A stretch of 64,000 nucleotides of DNA from contig CP071032.1 in NCBI GenBank assembly GCA_017134815.1, positions 1,426,001-1,490,000 on the forward strand. Reading direction: 5' to 3'. Both the position numbers and the translations under genes were made by a program. The notes under the pieces were generated by a model. The model was not told the DNA's origin. It was given only the letters and a program-made list of their open reading frames with translations, and did not search any database. The DNA comes from Lentisphaerota bacterium. Lineage in GTDB: Bacteria; Verrucomicrobiota; Lentisphaeria; Victivallales; Victivallaceae. Shown here piece by piece: positions 9,087 through 17,155 of the stretch (position 1 is the first letter of the stretch; every line of letters starts with the position of its first letter).

Positions 9087-9329
9087 CTATCTTTTGCCGA
9101 TGGCGCTAAGCTCGAGTATGATTCAGATGCTCATCATTTACAGGCTATTTTGCCCGGTGGCGGTAAAACTACGCTTATTTCAGATGGTGGTATTACCATT
9201 ACTGGAGATATTACTGTTAATGGGCAGGTTATTAGCACTGGAGATCAGGTAGCGGATGGAATCTCTCAAATGAACCATACGCATGGTGGATTTGAAGCGG
9301 GTGGAAATAATACGGCTACACCACAGTAA
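9087..9329 (+). pseudogene. Phage baseplate assembly protein V (gpV), C-terminal fragment
   Basis: The frame reads FADGAKLEYDSDAHHLQAIL, then a GDITVNGQVISTGD beta-helix repeat and an ISQMNHTHGG histidine motif before TAA. This is the C-terminal spike part of gpV-type baseplate proteins (DGtxvxYD...ITvnGdvxasG...NHtHGG). There is no start codon; the preceding head-tail gene stops only ten bases before, so several kilobases of normally intervening phage genes have been deleted. Confidence 0.8.
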
Positions 9330-9336
9330 TTTAACA

Positions 9337-9363
9337 GACCAGCAACTATGATTGTCGCTGGCC
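9337..9363 (+). terminator. Probable terminator after the gpV fragment
   Basis: The imperfect arms CCAGCAACT and TGTCGCTGG just after the gpV stop form a hairpin followed by CCTGTTTTG. Its position and short T-run fit a weak intrinsic terminator. Confidence 0.4.
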
Positions 9364-9492
9364 TGTTTTGCATCTAGGTCTTTTAGCCTAATTTGCAACC
9401 TCTTTCTTACCACTAAAACACAACTCAATTGAAGCATAAATATCTATTATAATACAATTGTAAATATTTGTCAACAAAATTTAATGAAAGGA

Positions 9493-9531
9493 ACCTCCAG
9501 CTTGGCGAGGAGGAGGATACAAGCTGGAGGT
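9493..9531. repeat. Perfect 12-bp inverted repeat with purine-rich loop
   Basis: ACCTCCAGCTTG (9493-9504) and CAAGCTGGAGGT (9520-9531) are exact complements around a GCGAGGAGGAGGATA loop. There is no gene within 150 bases on either side and no T-run after it. It could be a structured RNA, a transposon end pair or a recombination site; the sequence alone does not decide. Confidence 0.6.
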
Positions 9532-9681
9532 GAGGTTGTTAGTACTGCAACTATCTGTTACAAAATACTATGGAGAATTGTTAATTATAATTAAGTGATG
9601 TAACAAATCAACTTATTTTATTAATTCTAACAAATTTCTAACCTAAGTTAACGCTCCTGCTATATAAAAAAGGGATTCGTT

Positions 9682-9798
9682 ATGACTGGCGTAGACAAAA
9701 ATACTTGAAAGGCCTTCAGTGGTTCAGTTCACTTAAAACAATCCATTATCGATATACTGATCATTCCACTTGGCTCTCGGGTAGTGCAACATCACTAA
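9682..9798 (+). pseudogene. Phage gp25/gpW baseplate wedge protein, N-terminal fragment with stop
   Basis: Behind AAGGGATTCGTT the frame reads MTGVDKNT, stops at TGA 9706-9708, and continues KAFSGSVHLKQSIIDILIIP LGSRV before a second stop. This is the conserved N-terminus of gp25-like wedge proteins (MxGMxxxTGKALSGxxHLxQSIxDILxTPxGSRVMRR), with TGA where glycine belongs. The rest is gone. GTTAACGCTCC lies 35 bases upstream (9647), with TATATAA 14 bases after it. Confidence 0.8.
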
Positions 9799-9849
9799 TT
9801 TCAACTAATAAATGCCACATTAAGTTACAACCCTTTGGTGGGAAATGTG

Positions 9850-9930
9850 CGCAGTAACCGCTGAAACTTTAATTATAAGTAATTGGAAGACCATAAAACT
9901 TAAAAGCCAGGTCAATACAATGACTGGGCT
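9850..9930. repeat. Remnant of the 3' flank of a tRNA_anti-like gene
   Basis: The sequence AATTGGAAGACCATAAAACT with its surroundings matches the region just after the remnant at 12055-12126 and after the intact gene at 17930-18448. Each flank contains a pyrimidine/purine hairpin (here CCAGGTC...GACTGG). Only the flank survives in this copy. Confidence 0.6.
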
Positions 9931-9968
9931 AGAGAAAAGAGATTTGGATATAGGATATCCTATAAATA

Positions 9969-10087
9969 TATCTTAAAAACAAATCAAGTCAATGGTTGCA
10001 AATGGGCCAAGTTTAATGTTAACCCAATAATTTTGAGCTTAGAATATCAAAAAAGGGCCGATTTTGGTTAACGGCCCTAAAAAAATC
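9969..10087. repeat. Dispersed repeat element, copy 2
   Basis: Closely matches 949-1071. GGGCCG (10055-10060) pairs with CGGCCC (10072-10077), flanked by A-runs, so a minus-strand terminator-like hairpin is again formed. GTTAACG occurs at 10067. The inner base that differs from copy 1 (GATTTTGG for GGTTTTGG) lies in the loop, so the stem is preserved. Confidence 0.75.
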
Positions 10088-10308
10088 TTTAACGTTTAAG
10101 GCTTTAAGGGACATATTGTATTTTATTTTTTGAACTAAATTAAAGTATAGAGGCTCGATCTTTGTGTAACTGTTTTAAAATTGGTATATCTATATTGATT
10201 TTTTATTTATAATACATTTGTTGTAATTAAGGATTATATAGTATAATCTTCTAAATGCTGAGATTGTTGAAGGGGAGTTTTAACAATCAACAAGTTGAGA
10301 GGAGTACA

Positions 10309-11817
10309 ATGAAAAAATCATTGTCCGTAGTTTTTATCCTTATTGTAGTTTTGATGTCAAGTTTTAGCTTGAAAGCCGATGTAAAATGTTTTCAATGCGG
10401 CCGTACAGTACCAAATTGGCAGACTTACGCAGTAGACAGCAATGAAGTACAATTTCGAAAAATGTTTAGAGAACACCTTAAAAATTACATTGAAGTTACA
10501 CATCAAATATTTTTAAAGGAAAATAATTTAAACATAGATAAGTTTATTGACTTCTATCTCACTCCGCTTGGGGACGGTGATGAGACTAATCCTTACTCAT
10601 CAAAGGTAAATAAATTGCACCCTGAGACTGAAGAAGAAATTCAGAAAAAACCACTTCCAAAATCAATGGAATATTTTTTATCTTACGACAATATATCACC
10701 TCAGTTTAAAGGAACATTGTCAGATCTGGAATTTTGTGAATTTTACGGCTTTAAACATAAATTCCTTCCAGAAGGTGAAAGGGAGCTAGTATGCGACAAG
10801 TGTGATAGAGGATTTATTGACATGATGGAAGCAAGAACTATGACTCCACGAAATATTCAACCACTTTTGAAGTTTAATCAAATAGTAGATAAGTCAGATA
10901 TTGTTATACTACTTTTAAATACTAAGAATATGCTCCGTACTGAAAACCTCTTACTTGAATATTTTAAGCTTTATCACACAAAAAAAGTTGTCTTAGGGCT
11001 GGGAGTTTGTGACGATGAAATTGATTTTTACAGCAGAAATCTAAAGGAGATAAAAGTTTTGTTAGAACAGGCGTTCAACAAGTGGTATGACATAAATAAT
11101 TCTTCTGACTCCAAAGATCAGTTTAATTATGACTTTAGTAATGAGACTGCTTTAATTGCTGAATACATGCTTCCAGGTATGAATTTAAAAAAATTCAAGA
11201 CCTATCATCCAGAAAGAAAAAATGTTACAAAAGCACGCTTGATAAGATTTCTTGAGGGACGTTGTAAGAATATTTTTTGGTTTGGCGCAGAAAATGCCCT
11301 TGCCTATATAGGTGCTATAGGTGCTAACTATGAGCAAATTGCTACAAAACACTATGGATTTTTAAAGTTAGCTTGTGATGAGTTATCGATAAAGGTTTCA
11401 AACATAGATCAAGTCATGAATAATAAAGAAGAGATAAGAAACAAGCTTTATTTTGGATATAATGGCTCAGAAGTAGGTCGAACAGAAACTGCTAAAAGAG
11501 TAGCCACTTATTTCGCTGCAATTAATGGTAAAAGAAACAGCAGAAATAGAATTCCATTTATTATTGCAATTGATGTTGATTATGGAATGCTTAGAGTCGA
11601 TCAAAAATTTCAAAATAGTCTTGACTCAAACGAAAAAAATAAATTGGTTCAAAACCTTGTCAGGAAAGAGCTCGAAAAGTTGAATCTTACAGACATAAAT
11701 ATAATCACTATTTTGGCAAACAATTCAGGCGGTCGACCTGCTATTTTTTCTAAGGGAAAAAATCCAATTCTGGACAAGTTTTGTCTTGATTATGTGATGT
11801 TTTTTAGAGGATATTAA
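10309..11817 (+). CDS. Secreted CxxC-motif protein, paralog 1 of 2
   Basis: The ATG at 10309 follows GAGAGGAG and begins a signal peptide (MKKSLSVVFILIVVLMSSFS LKA); an upstream in-frame ATG is less likely. The mature 480-residue protein starts with CFQCGRTVPNW and has a second pair, VCDKCDRGF, about 140 residues on, so a four-cysteine metal site is plausible. Next come alternating strands and helices (SDIVILLLNTKNMLRTENLL, KKVVLGLGV, FIIAIDVDYG) that look like an alpha/beta fold. The product at 12574 has the same layout. No family recognised. Exported, function unknown; a hairpin at 11892-11912 may end the transcript. Confidence 0.75.
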   Translation: MKKSLSVVFILIVVLMSSFSLKADVKCFQCGRTVPNWQTYAVDSNEVQFRKMFREHLKNYIEVTHQIFLKENNLNIDKFIDFYLTPLGDGDETNPYSSKVNKLHPETEEEIQKKPLPKSMEYFLSYDNISPQFKGTLSDLEFCEFYGFKHKFLPEGERELVCDKCDRGFIDMMEARTMTPRNIQPLLKFNQIVDKSDIVILLLNTKNMLRTENLLLEYFKLYHTKKVVLGLGVCDDEIDFYSRNLKEIKVLLEQAFNKWYDINNSSDSKDQFNYDFSNETALIAEYMLPGMNLKKFKTYHPERKNVTKARLIRFLEGRCKNIFWFGAENALAYIGAIGANYEQIATKHYGFLKLACDELSIKVSNIDQVMNNKEEIRNKLYFGYNGSEVGRTETAKRVATYFAAINGKRNSRNRIPFIIAIDVDYGMLRVDQKFQNSLDSNEKNKLVQNLVRKELEKLNLTDINIITILANNSGGRPAIFSKGKNPILDKFCLDYVMFFRGY

Positions 11818-11891
11818 AAGCATTTATTTAGTGAAAAATTTTAGCAACGTCACACTTTTAAATTTTTATTTCATAATGATATTCAAACTCC

Positions 11892-11912
11892 TCCCGGAAG
11901 ATTATTCCGGGA
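11892..11912 (+). terminator. Hairpin after the 10309 gene
   Basis: TCCCGGAA and TTCCGGGA are exact complements around a five-base loop, 75 bases after the stop codon, followed by ACTATTTTCC. The stem is strong but the T-run weak, so termination is only probable. Confidence 0.5.
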
Positions 11913-12054
11913 ACTATTTTCCCCGTAATAACTTGTCTAAAAATTATTTTTTAGTGTTCAATTGGGATATTAATACTTCCATCAAGCCATATGCTATTAT
12001 TTATGAATTTGCAAATTTCAAAGATAAGTTGACTTAATCTTTTTTAGGTTAAGC

Positions 12055-12126
12055 AAAGGGAAATTTGATTTTGACTGCACTGTTAATGATGTCGCTTTTA
12101 GGGGGTGCGAGGTGGTTGTGGAGTAG
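12055..12126 (+). pseudogene. C-terminal remnant of a tRNA_anti-like (OB-fold) gene
   Basis: The frame reads KGKFDFDCTVNDVAFRGCEV and ends at TAG. It matches the last 24 codons of the intact 17930 gene (KGKLDFDCTVNDLVFSECEV). The following 100 bases also match that gene's 3' flank, including a hairpin at 12190-12213 with wobble-rich arms GGTCTGGTC/GGCCAGATC. The 5' part of the gene is absent, replaced by unrelated AT-rich DNA. Confidence 0.8.
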
Positions 12127-12260
12127 TGCTGCAAAACATCCCTGGAGCTAAGCTCTAATTGAAATAATTGGAAGACGATAAAATTCAAAGGTCTGGTCGC
12201 AATAAAGGCCAGATCTAAAAACGTAACGGTGAGCATGAATGCTTGATTTATTTGATGTAA

Positions 12261-12346
12261 GACAAATCAAATTAAATTGAAAAGGTTAATGTTAAGCTGA
12301 GAACAACAAAAAAATGCTGATTTTGGTTGACAGCCCTGAAAAAAAG
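12261..12346. repeat. Dispersed repeat element, copy 3 (diverged)
   Basis: GTTAATGTTAAGCTGAGAAC...ATGCTGATTTTGGTTGACAG CCCTGAAAAAAAGG aligns with the core of copies 1 and 2, but the GC-rich stem has decayed and GTTAACG has become GTTGACA. Again it sits between a tRNA_anti-like remnant and a secreted-protein gene. Confidence 0.6.
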
Positions 12347-12573
12347 GTGAATTTTTTTCATGCCTTTCTCTTTGCGTTTTAAGACATTCTTTTTAATTAT
12401 AGTTCTATCATTAGAAGAAATAGTAATATTGAATTTTCAAGTATCATTTAAAGCCAATTGGGTTTAATATATAAGTTTATTGATTAAATAGCAACTTCAT
12501 AAAGTTAGGTATTTATGGTATTTTATCAATTATTAACTCAAGCAACTTAGTATTTAATTAACTTAGGAAAAAT

Positions 12574-14031
12574 ATGTTAAAGTTATTTTTTAAAAGGATT
12601 ATTTTCGGTTTTGCCATAATTGCTAGCTTTGCCGTGTCCGCTGAATTTGAAAAATGTGCCAAGTGTAAAAGGACGCTAGAGCCGGGAGAGAAATTTTTTA
12701 ATGTTGAAAAAGAAGCCATTGATTATAACTTCGGAGATCTTTACTTTCTCAGTTTGAATCCTGCATTTGATAATCCTAACCACAAATTCGTATCTAATAA
12801 ATTCAAAGACATTGACATAAAGGCTCTTTACGAAAATCCTGTTTCTGCCGATTATGTACAATTTATGGCTGCAAATGATGATTTTAATGAAGCTTTGAAT
12901 ATAACAAAAGACTGGAGTGTGATTTCTGGTTTTTCCAGGCTCGATACCTCTCCTCAAGAGCTTCTAGTAAAAATATATGATGGTAATCATTTTATACGGG
13001 ATGATTTAAAAGAATTTTCTGGATCTCTTATCCATGAAGGGAAACAACCCGAGCACAAAGTAGTAGGGCCTGATGGTATTGGAATTAAAGAGGTATGCAA
13101 AGACTGCATGTTTCATAAAATACCATATGCTGGTGAAGAAAATAATTGTTTCTTCAAGCACCCTAATGGCTCCAATAGGACTAAAGTTCCACTGAATATC
13201 ATGCTAAGTGCTCAGTTTAGTGAAGTTGTAAGAGATTCAGATTTCATATTTCTTATTCACTCATTTGATGTGAATAATTCAGTTATTCCATTTATACATG
13301 ACTATCTCAGAATGAATGTGAATGAAAAAGTTGGATTAGTTCTAGAGTTTTTTAACAATAAGTATGTAGATTACAACTCAAAGGCTTTTTCAATAAATTT
13401 AAAGCAGTTTCTCAAAAAAGAACCTTGTTCTGTTTTGGACCCTTATTCAATGGATTTGCTTTGTTTCACTGGAGCTAGATGTCCAAATGTCATCTCATGT
13501 TCTTTATACAATGTTCCAAAACTGAACCGTATAAAATACCAAGGCTGCTTCCAGAATCTTGGACAGATAGAAGGGATCGGACAATTAAATGGATATGCTT
13601 TGGATCTTCTTTTATATGGCGAAGCCGTTAAAAATAAAATCATAAACTTTTATGACTTGCTAAAAAATGAAATGAATTCTCAAAAAACACCAATAATCGT
13701 AATTATAGGACTGCCAAAGGATATTGAAAACAAACAAGCTTGGTTCGAGAAACTTGATGAGTTAATAATGTCAGTAAGTAATAGATTTTATGATAAATAC
13801 TCTAATCCAGCTAGAGTTGCAACGATAGCAGCTTGTCCAGGCCCAGTTTCCGAATTACTCCAAAAAGGGCAGAATTTAAATTTTATGGAAAGTCCTTTTG
13901 AGCATAGTTTTAATTACCTTTTACGTTTTATGGTACCCAGAAGTAATGATTTCATATACCAAAACCCCAAAGATCTGTTTGGCTTCCGTTATAATCTACT
14001 AAAGCAAAAGTATAAATGGATTAAATGGTAA
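12574..14031 (+). CDS. Secreted CxxC-motif protein, paralog 2 of 2
   Basis: The 485-residue product starts at an ATG behind AGGAAAA and carries a signal peptide (MLKLFFKRIIFGFAIIASFA VSA). CAKCKRTLEPGEKFF follows at once, and VCKDCMFHK occurs at about residue 170, mirroring the two CxxC pairs of the 10309 product. RDSDFIFLIHSF, EKVGLVLEFF and TPIIVIIGLP correspond to the hydrophobic strands of the paralog. Overall identity is low, so the pair is ancient or fast-evolving. A hairpin at 14046-14077 follows. Unknown function; the cysteine pairs suggest zinc binding or disulfides outside the cytoplasm. Confidence 0.75.
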   Translation: MLKLFFKRIIFGFAIIASFAVSAEFEKCAKCKRTLEPGEKFFNVEKEAIDYNFGDLYFLSLNPAFDNPNHKFVSNKFKDIDIKALYENPVSADYVQFMAANDDFNEALNITKDWSVISGFSRLDTSPQELLVKIYDGNHFIRDDLKEFSGSLIHEGKQPEHKVVGPDGIGIKEVCKDCMFHKIPYAGEENNCFFKHPNGSNRTKVPLNIMLSAQFSEVVRDSDFIFLIHSFDVNNSVIPFIHDYLRMNVNEKVGLVLEFFNNKYVDYNSKAFSINLKQFLKKEPCSVLDPYSMDLLCFTGARCPNVISCSLYNVPKLNRIKYQGCFQNLGQIEGIGQLNGYALDLLLYGEAVKNKIINFYDLLKNEMNSQKTPIIVIIGLPKDIENKQAWFEKLDELIMSVSNRFYDKYSNPARVATIAACPGPVSELLQKGQNLNFMESPFEHSFNYLLRFMVPRSNDFIYQNPKDLFGFRYNLLKQKYKWIKW

Positions 14032-14045
14032 TAATATAATTTATA

Positions 14046-14077
14046 GCTTCCTTTTGGTTGATTAATCAAAAGGGAGC
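14046..14077 (+). terminator. Terminator-like hairpin after the 12574 gene
   Basis: GCTTCCTTTTG and CAAAAGGGAGC pair over eleven bases with one wobble, 14 bases past the stop codon. A T-rich run comes only about 15 bases later. Confidence 0.5.
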
Positions 14078-14368
14078 GACAATTAATAGTTTCGTTTTTT
14101 TCAATTCCTTTTTTCCCATCATAAACAAGCATACCAATAGGCTCTAAATTTTTGTATTTTATCTAAAAGAGCCCAATGATAAACTTAGTAGGATCAAATT
14201 ATAATAATGATTTCTTATTAAACAAAATGAGCTTGACAAATCAGTTATTTAGCATAATTACCAAAAGGTACTGTTAGAGTTTTTGAAAGTTTAGAGGTGG
14301 GGAAATGGAGCAGTATATGAAAAGACTATTCTACAACCACCTTGTATATTTGAAGGGTGATGAATAGC
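14078..14368. other. Intergenic region with a fragment of the GGTACAA repeat
   Basis: No gene is seen. AAAAGGTACTGTTAGAGTTT and the next 20 bases, near 14263-14305, match the left part of the 330-bp repeat (AAAAGGTACTGTGAGAG, TTTAGAGGTGGGG), so a third, truncated copy lies here. Confidence 0.5.
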
Positions 14369-14650
14369 TTATTTATATTGATGACAATACCAAGCTCTAT
14401 GGTATAAAATATTTGGATCAATTTTTATTATTGAAAACCTATAAGTTTTATAAGTTATTGATTTAGATTGTGTCTCATAAGGTAATTTTGCCAGGTCTGC
14501 TATATTGCGAATTTTGTTCAAAAGACCATCAAAATCTTCTATTTTAAGTTTAAAATGATTTTTATAAATAAATCTCACACAAATCTTAATTGCTCTAGTA
14601 TCTTTATAATATTCTCTTTCTAGCTTTTCTAAGCTTTCTTCTACAGTCAT
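14369..14650 (-). CDS. Small protein of unknown function
   Basis: A 93-residue frame from ATG 14650, well placed behind TTAGGAGATAATC. It is charged and mostly helical at the N-terminus (VEESLEKLEREYYKD), with no membrane segment or recognisable domain. Its ribosome site and 330 bases of upstream DNA closely match those of the unrelated gene at 5810-6238. That suggests a shared promoter module with exchanged coding regions. Confidence 0.55.
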   Translation of the reverse strand: MTVEESLEKLEREYYKDTRAIKICVRFIYKNHFKLKIEDFDGLLNKIRNIADLAKLPYETQSKSITYKTYRFSIIKIDPNILYHRAWYCHQYK

Positions 14651-14651
14651 G

Positions 14652-14992
14652 ATTATCTCCTAACTTATGCTGTTCTAAGTGCGATTATACCTTCAGAAGC
14701 AGTGAAAGTCAACTTGCACAAGCTTTTGCATATAAACATAAAAGGTACTGTGAGAGTTTTTGGAAGTTTAGAGGTGGGGGGGACCCCCGCCCGGTTTAGA
14801 CAAATTTTTCACTTTTTTATTTAGGGGTACAAGTTGTAAGCTGTTAATATCTAACCTATTTGCTTAGTTTTAAAATGTACCCAGGGTACAAGTTGAGCTC
14901 AAAGGGGGTACAAATTTTGTACTTTTAGAGGTACAAAGTGAATAAGTTTGAGCTTAGAAAATGTACCCCCTGGAGTACAAAAGAGCACACTT
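14652..14992. repeat. GGTACAA-motif regulatory repeat, copy 2
   Basis: Matches 6240-6566 with many substitutions. GGTACAA direct copies, the GGTGGGGGGGACCCCCGCC block and the AGTTGAGCTCAAAG palindrome are retained. It also contains TTTGAGCTTAGAA (about 14950), a segment otherwise found in the dispersed repeat elements at 949 and 9969. It lies between the start of the 93-residue gene and the end of the HEPN-like gene. Confidence 0.75.
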
Positions 14993-15026
14993 TTTGAGAG
15001 TTCTACTACTTGTTATACACAAAAAT

Positions 15027-15539
15027 TTATTTTGTTGATAGCTCTTTTTCATCAAGACCTTCTTTGAATAAATTCTCTATTTTTATCATTTTTGAATCTA
15101 TATTTGACAGAACCTTATTAGATAAATCTAATAAGTTAGGATACAAAGTGTCAAGCCTCTCATAATCAAATATTGCAGCAAATTGCATTGGGAAGAACCT
15201 CTCCCCATTAATCTCACATAAAATCAATTTTGGGTTGCGAGCCTCTAAATCTACATGAGCAAAAAGTTCATTTCTTAATTTGATAATTTCGTTGTGCAAA
15301 TCTTTTAAGCTTTTAGGGATAAATTTATCAGAACAATGATGATTACCAGCAACAAATTTTAATCTTTTATTAGTTGAAAAAGGGGCTGCATAGGCTATTA
15401 CAAAAGATCTAAACAAAAGGTTTCTTACGTCTTTTTTTTTGTAACGCTTCATGACTCTTAAAGTGGCAATAGCTTGTTCAAATGACATTCTATATAGATT
15501 ATACTTTATGATCTGTTCTTTTAGATTCTCCATATACAT
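15027..15539 (-). CDS. HEPN-like protein with an RX5H motif
   Basis: A 170-residue all-helical protein, ATG at 15539 behind AGGAGGAG. LHNEIIKLRNELFAHVDLEA at residues 81-100 contains R89-N90-x4-H95, the RX4-6H signature of HEPN ribonucleases, in the usual 'RN.LFAHxD' setting. HEPN proteins cut RNA in abortive-infection and toxin-antitoxin systems. No nucleotidyltransferase (MNT) partner is adjacent, but the cluster next to it carries an AAA ATPase and a deaminase. The motif is clear; the ribonuclease role is inferred. Confidence 0.6.
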   Translation of the reverse strand: MYMENLKEQIIKYNLYRMSFEQAIATLRVMKRYKKKDVRNLLFRSFVIAYAAPFSTNKRLKFVAGNHHCSDKFIPKSLKDLHNEIIKLRNELFAHVDLEARNPKLILCEINGERFFPMQFAAIFDYERLDTLYPNLLDLSNKVLSNIDSKMIKIENLFKEGLDEKELSTK

Positions 15540-15620
15540 TGCATTCTCCTCCTAAACAATTGTTTACATTGATATTTATAAAAATATTATACATTGATCA
15601 TTCTTTTTAAGCAACCCCAA

Positions 15621-15646
15621 GTTAACGCTTCCGCTGATTTATAGAT
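15621..15646 (+). promoter_or_regulatory. Candidate phage promoter, second copy
   Basis: GTTAACGCTTCC at 15621 and TATAGAT at 15640, spaced exactly as at 6601/6620, upstream of the second small-terminase copy. The bases between the two motifs are not conserved. Confidence 0.4.
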
Positions 15647-15682
15647 GTTAAATAAAGCTAACTCAGAAAAGGAGCGCAGACG

Positions 15683-15889
15683 ATGAAAGTCCAAGACGTT
15701 TGCAAAAAGCACCATATAAGTCACAAGAATGTGTTGAAACACTGCCAAAGAGGCAGGTTTATTTTAGAAGGTATCGTCTATACCGATGAAGATGTTTCCA
15801 AGCCAGATGCCCGTAATGCCAAATGAGATTACGGCTCTTAAGGGCAAGCAACCAGAGCATATTGAGGTCACTGCAAAAGAAAAACTATA
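15683..15889 (+). pseudogene. Second copy of the small terminase gene, truncated
   Basis: Starts MKVQDVCKKHHISHKNVLKH behind AAAGGAGCG and is about 80 percent identical to 6671-7132. A two-base loss (AATGAGATT for AATGGGAGATT) creates a stop after 47 codons. Homology continues out of frame to about 15895, where it runs into the 3' end of the opposite-strand ATPase gene. It proves that more than one related prophage, or a duplication, contributed to the island. Confidence 0.85.
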
Positions 15890-15890
15890 G

Positions 15891-16454
15891 TTAAGAAAGT
15901 AACGGCTTTAATAAATTATCTATAATAAAGTGTGCACGTTTTACTATTGTGTCTTTTGGGACTTCTAATATAGTATACCCACATACTCTGTATCCTGCCT
16001 TAATGGCTTTGTAAGTGGCTATGGCTTCTTGAAAATCTTGTTTTCTTTCATGGTCATTACAATAGATTTCTTTCCATGGCGGGAATAGCGCTACTATAGA
16101 ATTATATCGATAACTATTTATGGCGTTTTTTAAACTTTGGTTGACATTATTTTTTATTAGCAAAGAATATCCATAAAGGTCTACAATACTTCTATCAAAA
16201 AAAAGAGCGTTTTTAAATTCCGAAAACTTTACAAAGTCATTAATTGTCCTTTGCAGCATTAATTCTCTAAAAGCTAGTTTGTCACCGTTGTGAGTAGCAT
16301 TACCACCTATCATATTTTGCTGCTTGATTATTTCTCTTCCTGCCTCACTAACAGTTAAGTAGCCTTTTTTATTTAATGTTTTTATTACTTCAGTTTTTCC
16401 AGAGCCTGGTCCGCCTGTTAATACATAATAATTATTTTTAATAATGATAGTCAT
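15891..16454 (-). CDS. AAA_28-type P-loop ATPase/kinase
   Basis: A 187-residue protein with Walker A GGPGSGKT at residues 14-21 (a P-loop), then SEAGREIIKQQ, GGNATHNGDKLAFRELML, FFDRSIVDLYGY, FPPWKEIYCNDHERKQDF and YRVCGYTILEVP. This series is diagnostic of the small AAA_28 family of predicted nucleotide-binding proteins, related to kinases and TmrB-type resistance proteins. It lies 68 bases after the cytidine deaminase gene on the same strand, probably co-transcribed. Its last codons overlap the end of the truncated terminase copy, marking an insertion junction. Confidence 0.75.
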   Translation of the reverse strand: MTIIIKNNYYVLTGGPGSGKTEVIKTLNKKGYLTVSEAGREIIKQQNMIGGNATHNGDKLAFRELMLQRTINDFVKFSEFKNALFFDRSIVDLYGYSLLIKNNVNQSLKNAINSYRYNSIVALFPPWKEIYCNDHERKQDFQEAIATYKAIKAGYRVCGYTILEVPKDTIVKRAHFIIDNLLKPLLS

Positions 16455-16522
16455 AATTGTGTTGAGAAAATTTCTTCAGTGACTTATATCTCATTGATTT
16501 TTGCAAATTTTTTCAGGTATTA

Positions 16523-16900
16523 TCATTTCCATCTAACTGGTAACAATTTATCTAAACTTAAATATTCATAATCAGATATAAATATTTTTGTTTTAGTATT
16601 TTCTTCGTCTATTTGAATTAATAATTCTCGGCATTTTCCGCAAGGTGGCATTATTGTTGATGAAGTAACTGCAACTAACATTTCAATTTTTGTTTCTCGA
16701 TTTTTTAGCATTTCAGCCACTGCAGATTGCTCTGCACAAATACCAATACCACAAGCAAGGTCAAAACATATTCCTGTATATATATTACCGCTAGACGTTA
16801 ATAATGCCGATCCTACTGAACCTGCTACAAACTCTGGTTTTGCAAGTTCAAATTCTCCTACTAGGTTCTTTGCTATTTTAATTAATTCCTTTTGATGCAT
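16523..16900 (-). CDS. Cytidine deaminase family protein (possibly blasticidin-S deaminase-like)
   Basis: 125 residues, the length of tetrameric cytidine deaminases. The zinc site is complete: C55-A-E57 (GICAEQSAVAEML) and P86-C87-GK-C90 (PPCGKCRELL), the three-cysteine form used by tetrameric enzymes. These deaminate cytidine or cytosine nucleoside antibiotics. The ICFDLACGIG segment and the DKLLPVRW end recall blasticidin-S deaminases more than housekeeping Cdd, but this is a judgement by eye. It is part of a minus-strand run with the AAA_28 ATPase and the 85-residue protein, which together could confer nucleoside resistance. Confidence 0.75.
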   Translation of the reverse strand: MHQKELIKIAKNLVGEFELAKPEFVAGSVGSALLTSSGNIYTGICFDLACGIGICAEQSAVAEMLKNRETKIEMLVAVTSSTIMPPCGKCRELLIQIDEENTKTKIFISDYEYLSLDKLLPVRWK

Positions 16901-17155
16901 GCTAAAATTATTCCTTAAAATTTCTTAGTAAAACTATTCCACAGCTATTCAAAGATCCTATAATTTAAATACTGAGGACATTTTTCTTAGTCTGAGTAAA
17001 AGTATCCCACACTTCAAATTTTAGTTTTTCAAAAGCGTAAAGTTCTAGGGTAGATTGCTAAGTATAAAAAGGGTAAATGCAATATATTCTTAAGAAAGCA
17101 GTGTGTGAGTTTAAAAACGATGGACATTAAAGTGCTACTTTAAAAACTAATGCCT

